A stretch of DNA of 64,000 bases from PALSA-1006 sp963733265 (lineage in GTDB: Bacteria > Pseudomonadota > Gammaproteobacteria > Burkholderiales > Gallionellaceae): contig CAVTCF010000004.1 of NCBI GenBank assembly GCA_963733265.1, forward strand, positions 310,001-374,000, in the 5' to 3' direction. This document shows, one piece after another, positions 23,463 through 32,326 of this stretch. The position numbers and the translations under genes are program-made. How positions within the stretch are numbered: position 1 is the first letter of the stretch; each line of letters opens with the position of its first letter. The notes beneath the pieces were generated by a model. It saw only the letters and a program-made list of their open reading frames with translations. It made no database searches and had not been told where the DNA came from.

Positions 23463-25430
23463 ATGTCAGGTGTAATGGGAGTCAGTGTAAGCGCGCTAAG
23501 TGCGGCACAGGTGGGTCTCCAGACCACAGGGCACAATATCGCCAATGCAAACACCCCCGGTTTTTCCCGACAAGAAGTCGAGATGGTAAATCGCAAACCC
23601 CAATACACGGGTGTGGGCTTTGTTGGACAAGGTGTAAATGTAGAAACAGTCAAGCGGGCGTACAGCCAATTTCTCAACGGGCAAGTGTTGTCAGAGCAAA
23701 CCCAGGCGGCGATGCTCAACACTTATCATGCACAGATTAAGCAAATCGATAATGTGATCGCAGACCCCACAGCGGGAATATCGCCTGCGTTGCAAGATTT
23801 CTTCTCTTCCGTTAATAATGTATCGTCGGCTCCCGAATCGCAGCCGGCCAGACAAGCGATGCTCAATAGTGCGGGCGCGCTGACATCACGTTTTCAATCA
23901 TTGGGCCAGCGCTTCATTGATGTCAACAATACCGTCGGCAGTCAAATCAACAATAGTATTACGCTGGTAAATAGTTATTCACACCAGCTTGCCGCATTAA
24001 ATGAAAATATCGTCATGCTGCAAGCGACGACCAAACAACCTCCCAACGATTTGCTCGATCAAAGAGATCAACTTGTCGCCGAGTTGAATAAGGAAATCAA
24101 AACATCGGTAGTAAAGCAAAACGATGGTGCCTACAATATATTTGTCGGTAACGGACAATCGCTGGTGGTCGGTTCGACGGCGTTTACTTTGTCAATTGCA
24201 CAATCGCCTATCGATCCATCCAGACAGGATGTCGTCTATACCAATGTCGACGGATCAAAAACAACCCTTCAACAAAGCAGTCTGCAGGGCGGTAACCTGG
24301 GTGGCTTTCTAACCTTCCGCGACACTACTTTGACCAATGCCCAAAATGCGCTGGGCCGCATTGCGATGGGCCTTGCCGGGGTGTTAAACCAGCAGCATCA
24401 GTTGGGGCAGGATTTGAATGGCGACTTGGGCACAAACTTCTTTGTGCAGCCGCAACCTGCTGTTTATGCCAACACGCAGAACAAAGGAAATGGCGTTGTT
24501 ACGGCCAGCATAGACAATGCAAGCGGCTATGGCGAATTGACCGGGGGCGATTACACATTACGCTTTGATGGCGGCTCGAAATACACGTTGACGCGCTTGG
24601 CGGACAACAAGGAGACCGTGTTTGCCGACGGCTTGCCAAAAACGCCAATTGACGGGATTACGCTTAGTACGACGGAAGGCGCGATGCCCGGCGATACTTA
24701 TCGAATTCGTCCCACCGTTAATGGTGCCCGTGATATTGCAGTCGGCTTGACTGACCCGTCCAAGATCGCATCGGCAACGCCGATTCGCAGCAATTCAGCG
24801 TTGGCAAACGAAGGTACCGGCAAGATTGGTCCGGTTACGGTGAATACGCCTTTGGCACCACATTCGCCGAATCCCGAACATCCTCTGACAGATATAAACC
24901 TGAAAAATCCGGTTACGTTCAAGTTTACCAGCGCAAAAACTTACGATGTTGTGGATGAGAAAACAGGTACAACACTGGCTTCTGCGCATCCCTATGTGGC
25001 TGGTGACAAAGTCAGCTTTAATGGCTGGACTACAGAGATTAGCGGCGAGCCCGCACAAGGTGACACATTTAGTGTTGGCCCGAATTTAAATGCGACCGCA
25101 GACAGCAGCAACGCATTGATAATGGCTAATTTGCAAACTGATAATACTTTGGGTGCGCCCGAGGGTGGAGCGCCGACGATGACGTTCCAGGGGGCTTATG
25201 CGCAGTGGGTAAGTGACGTAGGCAATAAAACGCGCGAACTGCAAGTAACAAGCACAGCACAGCAGGCCATGGCAGAGCAGACAGTGGCAACTCAACAAGC
25301 ATTTTCCGGGGTTAATCTTGATGAAGAGGCCGCCAACCTGATGCGTTATCAACGGGCTTATCAGGCTGCGGGAAAAGCCCTGCAAATAGCCAATAGTATG
25401 TTTGATACAATTCTTGAGATAGGAAAGTAG
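23463..25430 (+). CDS. flgK: Hook-filament junction protein FlgK (HAP1)
   Basis: The 655-residue protein has the N-terminal helix with ALSAAQVGLQTTGHNIANANTPGFSRQ and the matching C-terminal heptad helix SGVNLDEEAANLMRYQRAYQAAGKAL (given here in part: NLDEEAANLMRYQRAYQAAG). The central variable domains are longer than in enterics, which is common in betaproteobacteria. It joins hook to filament with FlgL. A GGAGA site precedes ATG 23463, and a sigma-28 promoter lies upstream. Confidence 0.96.
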   Translation: MSGVMGVSVSALSAAQVGLQTTGHNIANANTPGFSRQEVEMVNRKPQYTGVGFVGQGVNVETVKRAYSQFLNGQVLSEQTQAAMLNTYHAQIKQIDNVIADPTAGISPALQDFFSSVNNVSSAPESQPARQAMLNSAGALTSRFQSLGQRFIDVNNTVGSQINNSITLVNSYSHQLAALNENIVMLQATTKQPPNDLLDQRDQLVAELNKEIKTSVVKQNDGAYNIFVGNGQSLVVGSTAFTLSIAQSPIDPSRQDVVYTNVDGSKTTLQQSSLQGGNLGGFLTFRDTTLTNAQNALGRIAMGLAGVLNQQHQLGQDLNGDLGTNFFVQPQPAVYANTQNKGNGVVTASIDNASGYGELTGGDYTLRFDGGSKYTLTRLADNKETVFADGLPKTPIDGITLSTTEGAMPGDTYRIRPTVNGARDIAVGLTDPSKIASATPIRSNSALANEGTGKIGPVTVNTPLAPHSPNPEHPLTDINLKNPVTFKFTSAKTYDVVDEKTGTTLASAHPYVAGDKVSFNGWTTEISGEPAQGDTFSVGPNLNATADSSNALIMANLQTDNTLGAPEGGAPTMTFQGAYAQWVSDVGNKTRELQVTSTAQQAMAEQTVATQQAFSGVNLDEEAANLMRYQRAYQAAGKALQIANSMFDTILEIGK

Positions 25431-25437
25431 GTGTCTC

Positions 25438-26640
25438 ATGCGGATTAGTTCAGGCAGTGTATTTGATACGAATGTTTCCATGCTCAATACTCAGCAGGCA
25501 GCATTGTTGCATACGAACCAGCAAGTGGCCTCCGGCAGAAGAATGCTTACCCCTGCAGATGATCCGGCCGCATCGGCCAATGTTTTGCAGGTTACTCAGG
25601 CAGACGGCACAAACACGCAATATACGACCAACCGCAATGCGGCCAAGAGCTCTATTGGTATGTCAGAGGCTGTCTTGCAAAGCGTAAGTACGCTACTTCA
25701 AGATGCGAAAACAATGGCCGTACAAGCAGGCGATGGCGCGCTGTCACCGGCAGACAGAAAATCAATCGGGACGGAATTGCATGGCCGTTTGGAGCAGTTG
25801 ATTGCGCTCGCCAATAGTACGGACGGTACCGGCAATTATTTGTTTTCCGGCTATCAGGGGAGAACCGTGCCTTTCGTTAATACGGCTGCCGGTGTGCAAT
25901 ACATGGGCGATGATGGTCAGCGAAAAGTTCAGGTAAGCAGTTCCAGACAAATGCCCACCAGCGATTCCGGCGCCGATATATTCATGCGAGTAAAGAGCGG
26001 CAACGGAAAATTCGTTACCGAAGCATCATCTGGCAATACCGGTTCTGCATCGATTGGCCAGGGCTTGGTTACAAACCCGACATTGCTTAGCGGGACACCC
26101 TATAAATTAGCGTTCACAGGCCCGGAGACTTTTGATGTAACCGATAATCAGGGTCAAATCATTTCGCAAGGTAATAGTTATGCAACGGGTGAAGCGATCA
26201 AGCTTCCGGGGATGCAGATAACGCTCATGGGCACCCCCGAGGCGGGTGATTCGTTTACAGTCTCACCCAGCGCCAACGAAAGCCTGTTCAAGACCATGTC
26301 GGATCTGATCACGGCATTGAATACTGACAACCCCGCCGGTGAGGCCGCGACCTCCGGGGTGTTGACGAGCAGGCTCAGCAAAGCGATGAGCGGTTTGGAT
26401 CAGGGGCTGGACAGAGTGTTGACAGTTAGAGCCGCGCTCGGTGCCCGTTTAAATGAATTAGACTCTCTGCAAGCTACCGGAGAAGACTTGGGCTTGCAGT
26501 ACAAACAAACGATGTCGACTCTGGAAGACCTCGATTTCAACAAAGCCATCAGCGACCTGAACCGGCAGACAACCAGCTTGCAAGCCGCGCAAAAATCATT
26601 CAAGCAGGTGGCCGAACTGTCAATGTTCAATTACATGTAA
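25438..26640 (+). CDS. flgL: Hook-filament junction protein FlgL (HAP3)
   Basis: The 400-residue flagellin-like protein begins MRISSGSVFDTNVSMLNTQQ and has the conserved RRMLTPADDPAASANVLQ. It ends with a C-terminal heptad helix (AISDLNRQTTSLQAAQKSF). It is the second junction protein, directly below the filament. The start lies 7 bases after flgK, so the two are co-translated. It is followed by a reverse-strand gene, so the operon ends here. Confidence 0.96.
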   Translation: MRISSGSVFDTNVSMLNTQQAALLHTNQQVASGRRMLTPADDPAASANVLQVTQADGTNTQYTTNRNAAKSSIGMSEAVLQSVSTLLQDAKTMAVQAGDGALSPADRKSIGTELHGRLEQLIALANSTDGTGNYLFSGYQGRTVPFVNTAAGVQYMGDDGQRKVQVSSSRQMPTSDSGADIFMRVKSGNGKFVTEASSGNTGSASIGQGLVTNPTLLSGTPYKLAFTGPETFDVTDNQGQIISQGNSYATGEAIKLPGMQITLMGTPEAGDSFTVSPSANESLFKTMSDLITALNTDNPAGEAATSGVLTSRLSKAMSGLDQGLDRVLTVRAALGARLNELDSLQATGEDLGLQYKQTMSTLEDLDFNKAISDLNRQTTSLQAAQKSFKQVAELSMFNYM

Positions 26641-26683
26641 GTCGACCTGCATCGGCAAGCCACCCTCGAAAATCTAATATAAA

Positions 26684-27685
26684 TTACTGAGGTTTTTGCA
26701 AGCCCAACAATGCCAATGCCCCTTCATCCCCCAATTTCTTTGCCAGCATATTAGTAGTTGTAATCATAGATGCATCATAGCTGGACAAAGAGCTTCCTCC
26801 TGCCACATGATCCTCAGTGTTGACAATACGCCCAGTTTCGTCCGCAACTTGAATTTTAATTCGCAACTGCGTTGCGAATTCATTAAACACAATGTTTCTT
26901 TGCACACTACCGCTCACTGTAATAATTGCGTCTGCCTTCTCACTTTTTGAAGAAGTTGATGACAATTTTTCATTACCCAACAGATTAGTTATTATTTCTG
27001 CCACCCTAGACAATTTAGGATCTGCCTCTATTCTGAAGTTCATCTGAAATAATATTTCATTCATTGTTGATTGATATTTTCTGTATGTGGAAAGGTATTT
27101 TTCACTTTCGAATTCAGGGGCTGCGGCTTGCAACAACAAAACAAGAGCCGTTGCATCAACCATGTCGGGTTTGATTTCGTTTAGAGCAAGATAGTATTGC
27201 AATTTTGATACTTTACTAGCCAGTGCGACCCGGTTATTTAATTTGTCATCAATCATCTTTAGTCGCAGCATGGTATCTTTAACAAATGCTCGACGAGACA
27301 TTTTTACCAATGCATAGTAATTGTCACCCTGTGATGCGGATTGCACGACTTCATAACCTGAGAGTCTGGTATCAAACGTTCTTGTGCGCACTTCCTCGCT
27401 AAAGTTTGAGTTTACCTTTCCTTGGTTTTGTGTAACTTCAGAAGAAATGTTGCTACTTACTACGGTAGCTAATTTTCCACTAATATTATTGAGAGCGGAC
27501 TGTACCGCTTTTGCTAGCGCATCACCTTCTCCGACACCGTAAATATACTCGGCATCATCTGGTGTCGGATTTGAAACCCATTGCGGTATTTCTTTGGTTT
27601 TGCTACCAAAGCTTATTTCAAAACCTTGGGAAATATTCGCCCAGCTTATCAAAACGAATATCATCAACCAATGTACTTGTTTCAT
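26684..27685 (-). CDS. LPP20/FlgP-like periplasmic or outer-membrane protein
   Basis: The 333-residue product has a signal peptide (about 1-21) without a clear lipobox cysteine, then IPQWVSNPTPDDAEYIYGVGEG and DALAKAVQSALNNISGKLA, the pattern of the LPP20 family that includes flagellar outer-membrane proteins such as FlgP. The second half has ADAIITVSGSVQRN and a beta-rich segment like a CsgG/FlgT-type domain. The role is unknown; the location directly behind flgL suggests a flagellar or outer-membrane assembly function. It is followed upstream on the same strand by a CsgG-like lipoprotein gene with a gap of about 170 bases. Confidence 0.6.
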   Translation of the reverse strand: MKQVHWLMIFVLISWANISQGFEISFGSKTKEIPQWVSNPTPDDAEYIYGVGEGDALAKAVQSALNNISGKLATVVSSNISSEVTQNQGKVNSNFSEEVRTRTFDTRLSGYEVVQSASQGDNYYALVKMSRRAFVKDTMLRLKMIDDKLNNRVALASKVSKLQYYLALNEIKPDMVDATALVLLLQAAAPEFESEKYLSTYRKYQSTMNEILFQMNFRIEADPKLSRVAEIITNLLGNEKLSSTSSKSEKADAIITVSGSVQRNIVFNEFATQLRIKIQVADETGRIVNTEDHVAGGSSLSSYDASMITTTNMLAKKLGDEGALALLGLQKPQ

Positions 27686-27853
27686 TCCAAACCTTTCAAA
27701 TTCACGTATATGACATTCTGTATCCTAGCCCAGAGAAATATCTGTTGTAAGGCATATCAAGCTCAGTATTATCAGTTCAGGCAAATAATAAATCGCGTGG
27801 CCCATTTCAAGGTCACGCGATTTAAATGTCATCTTAACAATTAACTTCTTAAA

Positions 27854-28855
27854 TTAGTGCACAATTTTGTTGAGGGAATCCATAAATGAATCTTTAAATA
27901 CAATTTGAACCTTGTCACCTAGCAAAATGCTGTCTGCTTTTGATTTGTCTGAAATAATCAAATACGAAAAGCTAGCACCAACTTGGTCACTTATCAATCC
28001 TTCAGCAATAACGACCTGCTCGGCTGACTCAACGCCAGTCAAAGCATTTTTGTCTGTAACAGAACGAATGACCTTTGCTTCCAAACCTTCTTTAGCTCCA
28101 CCAGTAGTTCCTAAAGTGGTCTTGAATATATTATCGCTTCCCTTGTTTCTTCTCTCAACGACATAGCCTGATGGCGCAAACTGATTTTTCAAATCCGTAT
28201 GAGCTTTTTGAACAGCATTCCCTATTGCAGCAGAAACTATTCCATTTGCCGCGCCTTGTGACAAATCAGGGCACCTACCCCGAGGTGCATCCTCTGTGGC
28301 TGAAGCTGTTGCATCTTCATCAATAGTTTTTATTACATCCAGTGATGGCAACTGAACAACTTTCAACGAAAAAGCAACTTTGCCTGAAGTAGTACATTGA
28401 GCCGGGTTATAGTGCGACTTCCCATCTTTATCGGTCCAAGTACTTGCTTCGGTAAATTTTACCCCAGCCCCAGCTTCGGTAACTTTTCCGGTAATAGCAA
28501 AATCAGCAACATCTTGTCCCTGATATCCGGTGCGGCCTTTTGTTTCTGCAAGCTGAATTTCTTGCCCGAGATTGGATGCGAGTGATCGATCAACTATAAC
28601 AACGTTGTTAGTTGAGTTAAGTTCTTTGGATACGATATCTGCAATACTCTCACCAGCACCTGACCACTTCTTGTCTTCCAGTGCAAACACAATGACTCGA
28701 CTCTTGGCACCTGACAACTCCGACTTGGATGGCATATGCTCAGTTTGCTTCATTGGCACACTCTGAAAAGAACCTAGATCGCTGATCTTTGATGATGCGC
28801 AACCAGTAACTGCTAATGCCACAAAAGGCAAGATATAGCCAAAACTAACTTTCAT
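27854..28855 (-). CDS. CsgG-like outer-membrane lipoprotein
   Basis: Start ATG 28855 is chosen because AGGGG lies upstream and it begins the signal peptide MKVSFGYILPFVALAVTGC with a good lipobox. The 333-residue protein has SRVIVFALEDKKWSGAGES and the CsgG-like start of the core domain, then NNVVIVDRS and LGQEIQLAETKGRTGYQGQD. CsgG forms a secretion pore in the outer membrane for curli, but several relatives only scaffold envelope structures. No curli genes are nearby. The pair with the LPP20-like gene suggests a joint envelope role, perhaps with the flagellum. Confidence 0.6.
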   Translation of the reverse strand: MKVSFGYILPFVALAVTGCASSKISDLGSFQSVPMKQTEHMPSKSELSGAKSRVIVFALEDKKWSGAGESIADIVSKELNSTNNVVIVDRSLASNLGQEIQLAETKGRTGYQGQDVADFAITGKVTEAGAGVKFTEASTWTDKDGKSHYNPAQCTTSGKVAFSLKVVQLPSLDVIKTIDEDATASATEDAPRGRCPDLSQGAANGIVSAAIGNAVQKAHTDLKNQFAPSGYVVERRNKGSDNIFKTTLGTTGGAKEGLEAKVIRSVTDKNALTGVESAEQVVIAEGLISDQVGASFSYLIISDKSKADSILLGDKVQIVFKDSFMDSLNKIVH

Positions 28856-29442
28856 GATTTCCCCTTTAAGATATATCAACTACAATTGAATTACAGGTTA
28901 TTAGTAACTAAAGTAAATATTCTCGAATGCTAATTACGACCTCAAATACCCATTTTATGTATAAGGATTTTATGCCCAAATATAATTGTGTCAACACGAA
29001 AAAAGGACTAGATATAACTAGATAATTGGTATGTATCAATATGCAACTTAGGCCTCAATTCGATTGTTGTAAGTTGTCAACTATCACCAAACAGTCACCA
29101 TTTCATTCGATTGCACTGCATAGGCGCCTCATCATGCACTTGGTTTTTCAGATGGGTCGAGAGATTATTTCGTGCCCATTGCGCTATCAGATTTACACTA
29201 AGAGTTAGTTGGTTCAGTCCCACACACTTCCTAAATTTAACACCATCCTAGAGAAGCCTCCTTGAGTCCTCAATGTCTGTAACTACGCGACAAATCAAGA
29301 ATTCCTAGCTGACTGCATTTACTCGTCACGAAAAGACATGCTAAGAGAGTCACGTAACAGATCGAACTATTAAATGATGATGAGATAGCTGCACTGGCAT
29401 CGATGCTTTCTGATGAATCATTGATTGAGTCTATAAATCCAA
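28856..29442. other. AT-rich intergenic region
   Basis: Nearly 590 AT-rich bases between divergent genes. The promoter of the CsgG-like gene must lie at the left side. I see no gene, RNA or repeat that can be supported. Short open frames here have neither ribosome sites nor family patterns. Confidence 0.5.
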
Positions 29443-30147
29443 ATGTTTAAGCCATTTTTTCTTTTCGCTGTACTTTCTTTGTCCGTTCATGCATCGGACA
29501 TGAACGCGCTAAGAGCTGTTGTATTTGACCTCGATAAGCGTGGCGAAATTCAAAACACGATGTATCAGGTTATGTTCGATGAAAGCCATTCTGCGCGGCG
29601 AAATGATTTGCTCAATCAAAAAATCAATCTTGTATGCAACACTCTCAAGTGTGAAGTTCCAGTTTTTAATGCTGTTGAGTTTCCGAACGTATACAACAAC
29701 TCATATAACGCTTTTGCCATTTCTGATTCTGTTGCGATCGGCCCCGGATTTGGCGATGCCCCTACATCTGCTATTACGTTTGTTATGCTCCACGAGATCG
29801 GACATGTGGTGCTTGGGCACACAAAAAATATTGGTCGTATATCGCATTCTGCTCAATTCAAAAACGAGGTTGCTGCCGACGCTTACGCTACGAGACAAAT
29901 GGCTAAAGCAGGATATAGCACTACTGAGATATTGGGTGCCTTGTACGCGGCGGTGACTGCCTTACCTGATGACGTTTGCCACAACGCAGCCTTCAAAGCC
30001 AAGTGGGGCATAACCGCAGAAGACCTTGATGAGTGCGTAAAAATTTTAAACATCGGTCTAAATACCGAATTGGATCACCCCGGCATTAGTGCCAGATTTG
30101 CATATATATACAAGGAAGCTGAAAATGCAAAGTCTAACAATTATTGA
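29443..30147 (+). CDS. M48-like zinc metalloprotease, exported
   Basis: The 234-residue protein has a signal peptide (FLFAVLSLSVHAS), then the zinc motif H117-E118-I-G-H121 in FVMLHEIGHVVLGH, and the third ligand E142 in NEVAADAYATRQM, as in M48-type peptidases. The rest of the fold is small. It probably acts in the periplasm. The substrate is unknown. It stands alone between the envelope pair and the sensor kinase. No promoter was recognised. Confidence 0.7.
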   Translation: MFKPFFLFAVLSLSVHASDMNALRAVVFDLDKRGEIQNTMYQVMFDESHSARRNDLLNQKINLVCNTLKCEVPVFNAVEFPNVYNNSYNAFAISDSVAIGPGFGDAPTSAITFVMLHEIGHVVLGHTKNIGRISHSAQFKNEVAADAYATRQMAKAGYSTTEILGALYAAVTALPDDVCHNAAFKAKWGITAEDLDECVKILNIGLNTELDHPGISARFAYIYKEAENAKSNNY

Positions 30148-30318
30148 ATAGGTTTTTTCATCACGTATTTTTCAGCAATCGTTGTATTTTATTGAATTAA
30201 TTGAAGGGGCGAGCAAGAAATGCGTATTCATTCGGAATTGCCCAATACTACATGTCTGTAGTACCCTCAGCATTGTGCAACTAAATGTACTAACAATAGC
30301 ATCATATAAAAACTGACC

Positions 30319-31443
30319 GTGGTCGATACTTCGCCTAAGCCTTTGCGTCTTGATAATTTCATCGCCAACCTTCCATGTATGGCGTTTCAGTTATTGTTGA
30401 GCCCGGACAATACTTTCTCATTTTCCTATATAGGCGACGGAAGCCAGGCATTGCTGGGCCTTTCGCCGGACGAATTGAAAGCGGATGTAAATATATTCCT
30501 GAAGTTAATTCATCCGGAAGACAGTCAAGCATTTACTGCAAGCATGCTGCTTTCAGCAATGAACCTTACTTTCTGGAGTTGGGAGGGACGGGTAACTCTG
30601 GCTAATGGCGAACTGAAATGGCTGACTCTGGGTTCTTCCCCGCAAGCCAGAGCGGATGGTCAGGTCGAATGGGAAGGTTTGGTGGTCAACGTAACCCAAA
30701 CCAAGCTGGACGAAATTGAATTGCTACGATCCCAGCAGCAGTTGCGGGAATTTTCTTCATATATTCAGGATGCGAAAGAACAGGAACGTTTGCACATTGC
30801 CCGTGAGGTGCATGACGAAATCGGCGGACTGCTCACCGCGATCAAAATGGATTTGGCCTGGATGAAAGAACGGCTACCCAAAACAAAAAAAATATTAACC
30901 GACAAAACGACCACTATTGAAAATTTGGTGGACAAAGCGATGACGGCGGCGCGAAATTTGGCACACAGCTTGCGTCCCGGCTACTTGGATAGCTTCGGCA
31001 TTGTGGCCGCAATTGAGATGGAAGCGGGTGAATTTGAGCAGCGCACCGGAATCAAATGCCTGCTCACGCATAACGACGAAGAACTGGAGATTGATCTTCA
31101 CCCGGATGCCTCAATCGCGCTGTTTCGTATTTTTCAGGAATCGCTGACCAATATTATGAAGCATGCCCAAGCCAGCGAAGTGCGCATACTCATTCAGAAT
31201 AGTCCGGCTTTTATCGAATTGACTATTAGCGACAACGGACGCGGTTTCAGTCAGGAAGCCCGGCTCAAACCCAGATCATTCGGATTGCGTGGCATTCAAG
31301 AGCGCGTTGCACATTTCGGCGGTCAGGTCACTTTTAGCAGCGCTCCCGGTCAAGGCACGACTGTATCGGTAGTTATTCCACACATTCCACTTGATACCCC
31401 GCATGGTGATACACTAACGCAACCCCAACAACCTTTGTTTTAA
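30319..31443 (+). CDS. PAS-domain sensor histidine kinase (NarL/DegS type, HisKA_3)
   Basis: The 374-residue protein, starting from GTG 30319, has an N-terminal PAS domain (about 15-125) with YIGDGSQALLGLSPDEL and IHPEDSQ. HisKA_3 follows with H165 in IAREVHDEIGG, then an HATPase_c domain with SDNGRGF and FGLRGIQERVAHFGG. No membrane segment is seen, so it senses a cytoplasmic signal. It would phosphorylate the LuxR-type regulator that follows after 140 bases. Its place beside the flagellin gene suggests control of motility. Confidence 0.9.
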   Translation: MVDTSPKPLRLDNFIANLPCMAFQLLLSPDNTFSFSYIGDGSQALLGLSPDELKADVNIFLKLIHPEDSQAFTASMLLSAMNLTFWSWEGRVTLANGELKWLTLGSSPQARADGQVEWEGLVVNVTQTKLDEIELLRSQQQLREFSSYIQDAKEQERLHIAREVHDEIGGLLTAIKMDLAWMKERLPKTKKILTDKTTTIENLVDKAMTAARNLAHSLRPGYLDSFGIVAAIEMEAGEFEQRTGIKCLLTHNDEELEIDLHPDASIALFRIFQESLTNIMKHAQASEVRILIQNSPAFIELTISDNGRGFSQEARLKPRSFGLRGIQERVAHFGGQVTFSSAPGQGTTVSVVIPHIPLDTPHGDTLTQPQQPLF

Positions 31444-31499
31444 CGGGTAATGCCCAACGTCATTTTTATGAACTTCAATCCCGTTCCCCTCACCTCAAT

Positions 31500-31521
31500 C
31501 CTCTCCCGCTTGCGGGAGAGG
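31500..31521. repeat. REP-like palindrome, copy 2
   Basis: CCTCTCCCGC and GCGGGAGAGG form a perfect stem around TT. It is nearly identical to the copy at 19762-19785. It sits between the kinase and the regulator gene and may also act as a transcription attenuator. Confidence 0.65.
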
Positions 31522-31583
31522 AAGCAAACGTATCACGAAGTGAGTATTATATTTGCTGTAATTATGCATAACGGAGTTTGACG

Positions 31584-32216
31584 ATGATAAATGTGCTGAT
31601 AGCTGACGATCACACGCTCATTCGCAAAGGTTTGAAACAAATTTTGGATGACACCGAAGATATGCGCGTTGCCGGCGAAGCCGAAACGGGTATGCAGGCC
31701 ATTCAAATGGCACAGAAGTCCCCTTTCGATATGGTGTTGCTTGATATCAGTCTTCCCGACAAAAACGGCATCGATGTTCTCAAACAGCTCAAGCTGAACA
31801 ATCCTGACGTACCCGTGCTGATGCTAAGCATGCATGCCGAAGACCAATACGCGGTGCGCTCCATGAAGGCTGGTGCGGCGGGGTATCTCAACAAGCAAAG
31901 TGCACCCTCACAGTTGGTTACAGCAATCCGGACTGTCGCGAGCGGAAAAAAATACATCAGTGGCGAGCTTGCCGAGCAACTCGCGAACGGTATTTCCCAA
32001 GGTTTTCAGGAACTGCGTCACCAAACTCTTTCTGACCGCGAGTATCAAACTCTGTGTTTGATGGCTTCAGGCAAAAAATTAAGCGAAATGGCCAAGATCA
32101 TGTCGCTTAGTGCCAAAACGGTCAGCGTGTACCGTGCCCGTCTGCTGGAAAAAATGAACCTCAAAACCAATGCTGAGGCGATCCATTATGCAATCAGCAA
32201 TCATCTGATCGAATAA
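31584..32216 (+). CDS. LuxR/NarL-type response regulator
   Basis: ATG 31584 is preferred because GGAG lies seven bases upstream. The 210-residue protein has a receiver domain with the acidic pair in VLIADDH, phospho-acceptor Asp54 in VLLDISLP, and the conserved Lys in YLNKQSAP. A C-terminal LuxR helix-turn-helix follows, with LSDREYQTLCLMASGKKLSEM and LSAKTVSVYRARLLEKMNL. It is the partner of the upstream kinase. Targets are unknown, but flanking flagellar genes are candidates. Confidence 0.92.
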   Translation: MINVLIADDHTLIRKGLKQILDDTEDMRVAGEAETGMQAIQMAQKSPFDMVLLDISLPDKNGIDVLKQLKLNNPDVPVLMLSMHAEDQYAVRSMKAGAAGYLNKQSAPSQLVTAIRTVASGKKYISGELAEQLANGISQGFQELRHQTLSDREYQTLCLMASGKKLSEMAKIMSLSAKTVSVYRARLLEKMNLKTNAEAIHYAISNHLIE

Positions 32217-32326
32217 AAACCAAGTTGGTGAATAGCGGGCAAAAAGCTGTGTTATTTGTGGCGCAGTCTAAAGCCACATATTCAATAATAGTTACCATAG
32301 TCATAAAGTGTCATTACTAAGACCCT

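Noticed and set aside
28856..29442. A structured RNA or tRNA in the long AT-rich gap
   Set aside because: No cloverleaf or conserved hairpin set could be seen, and short open frames there have no support.
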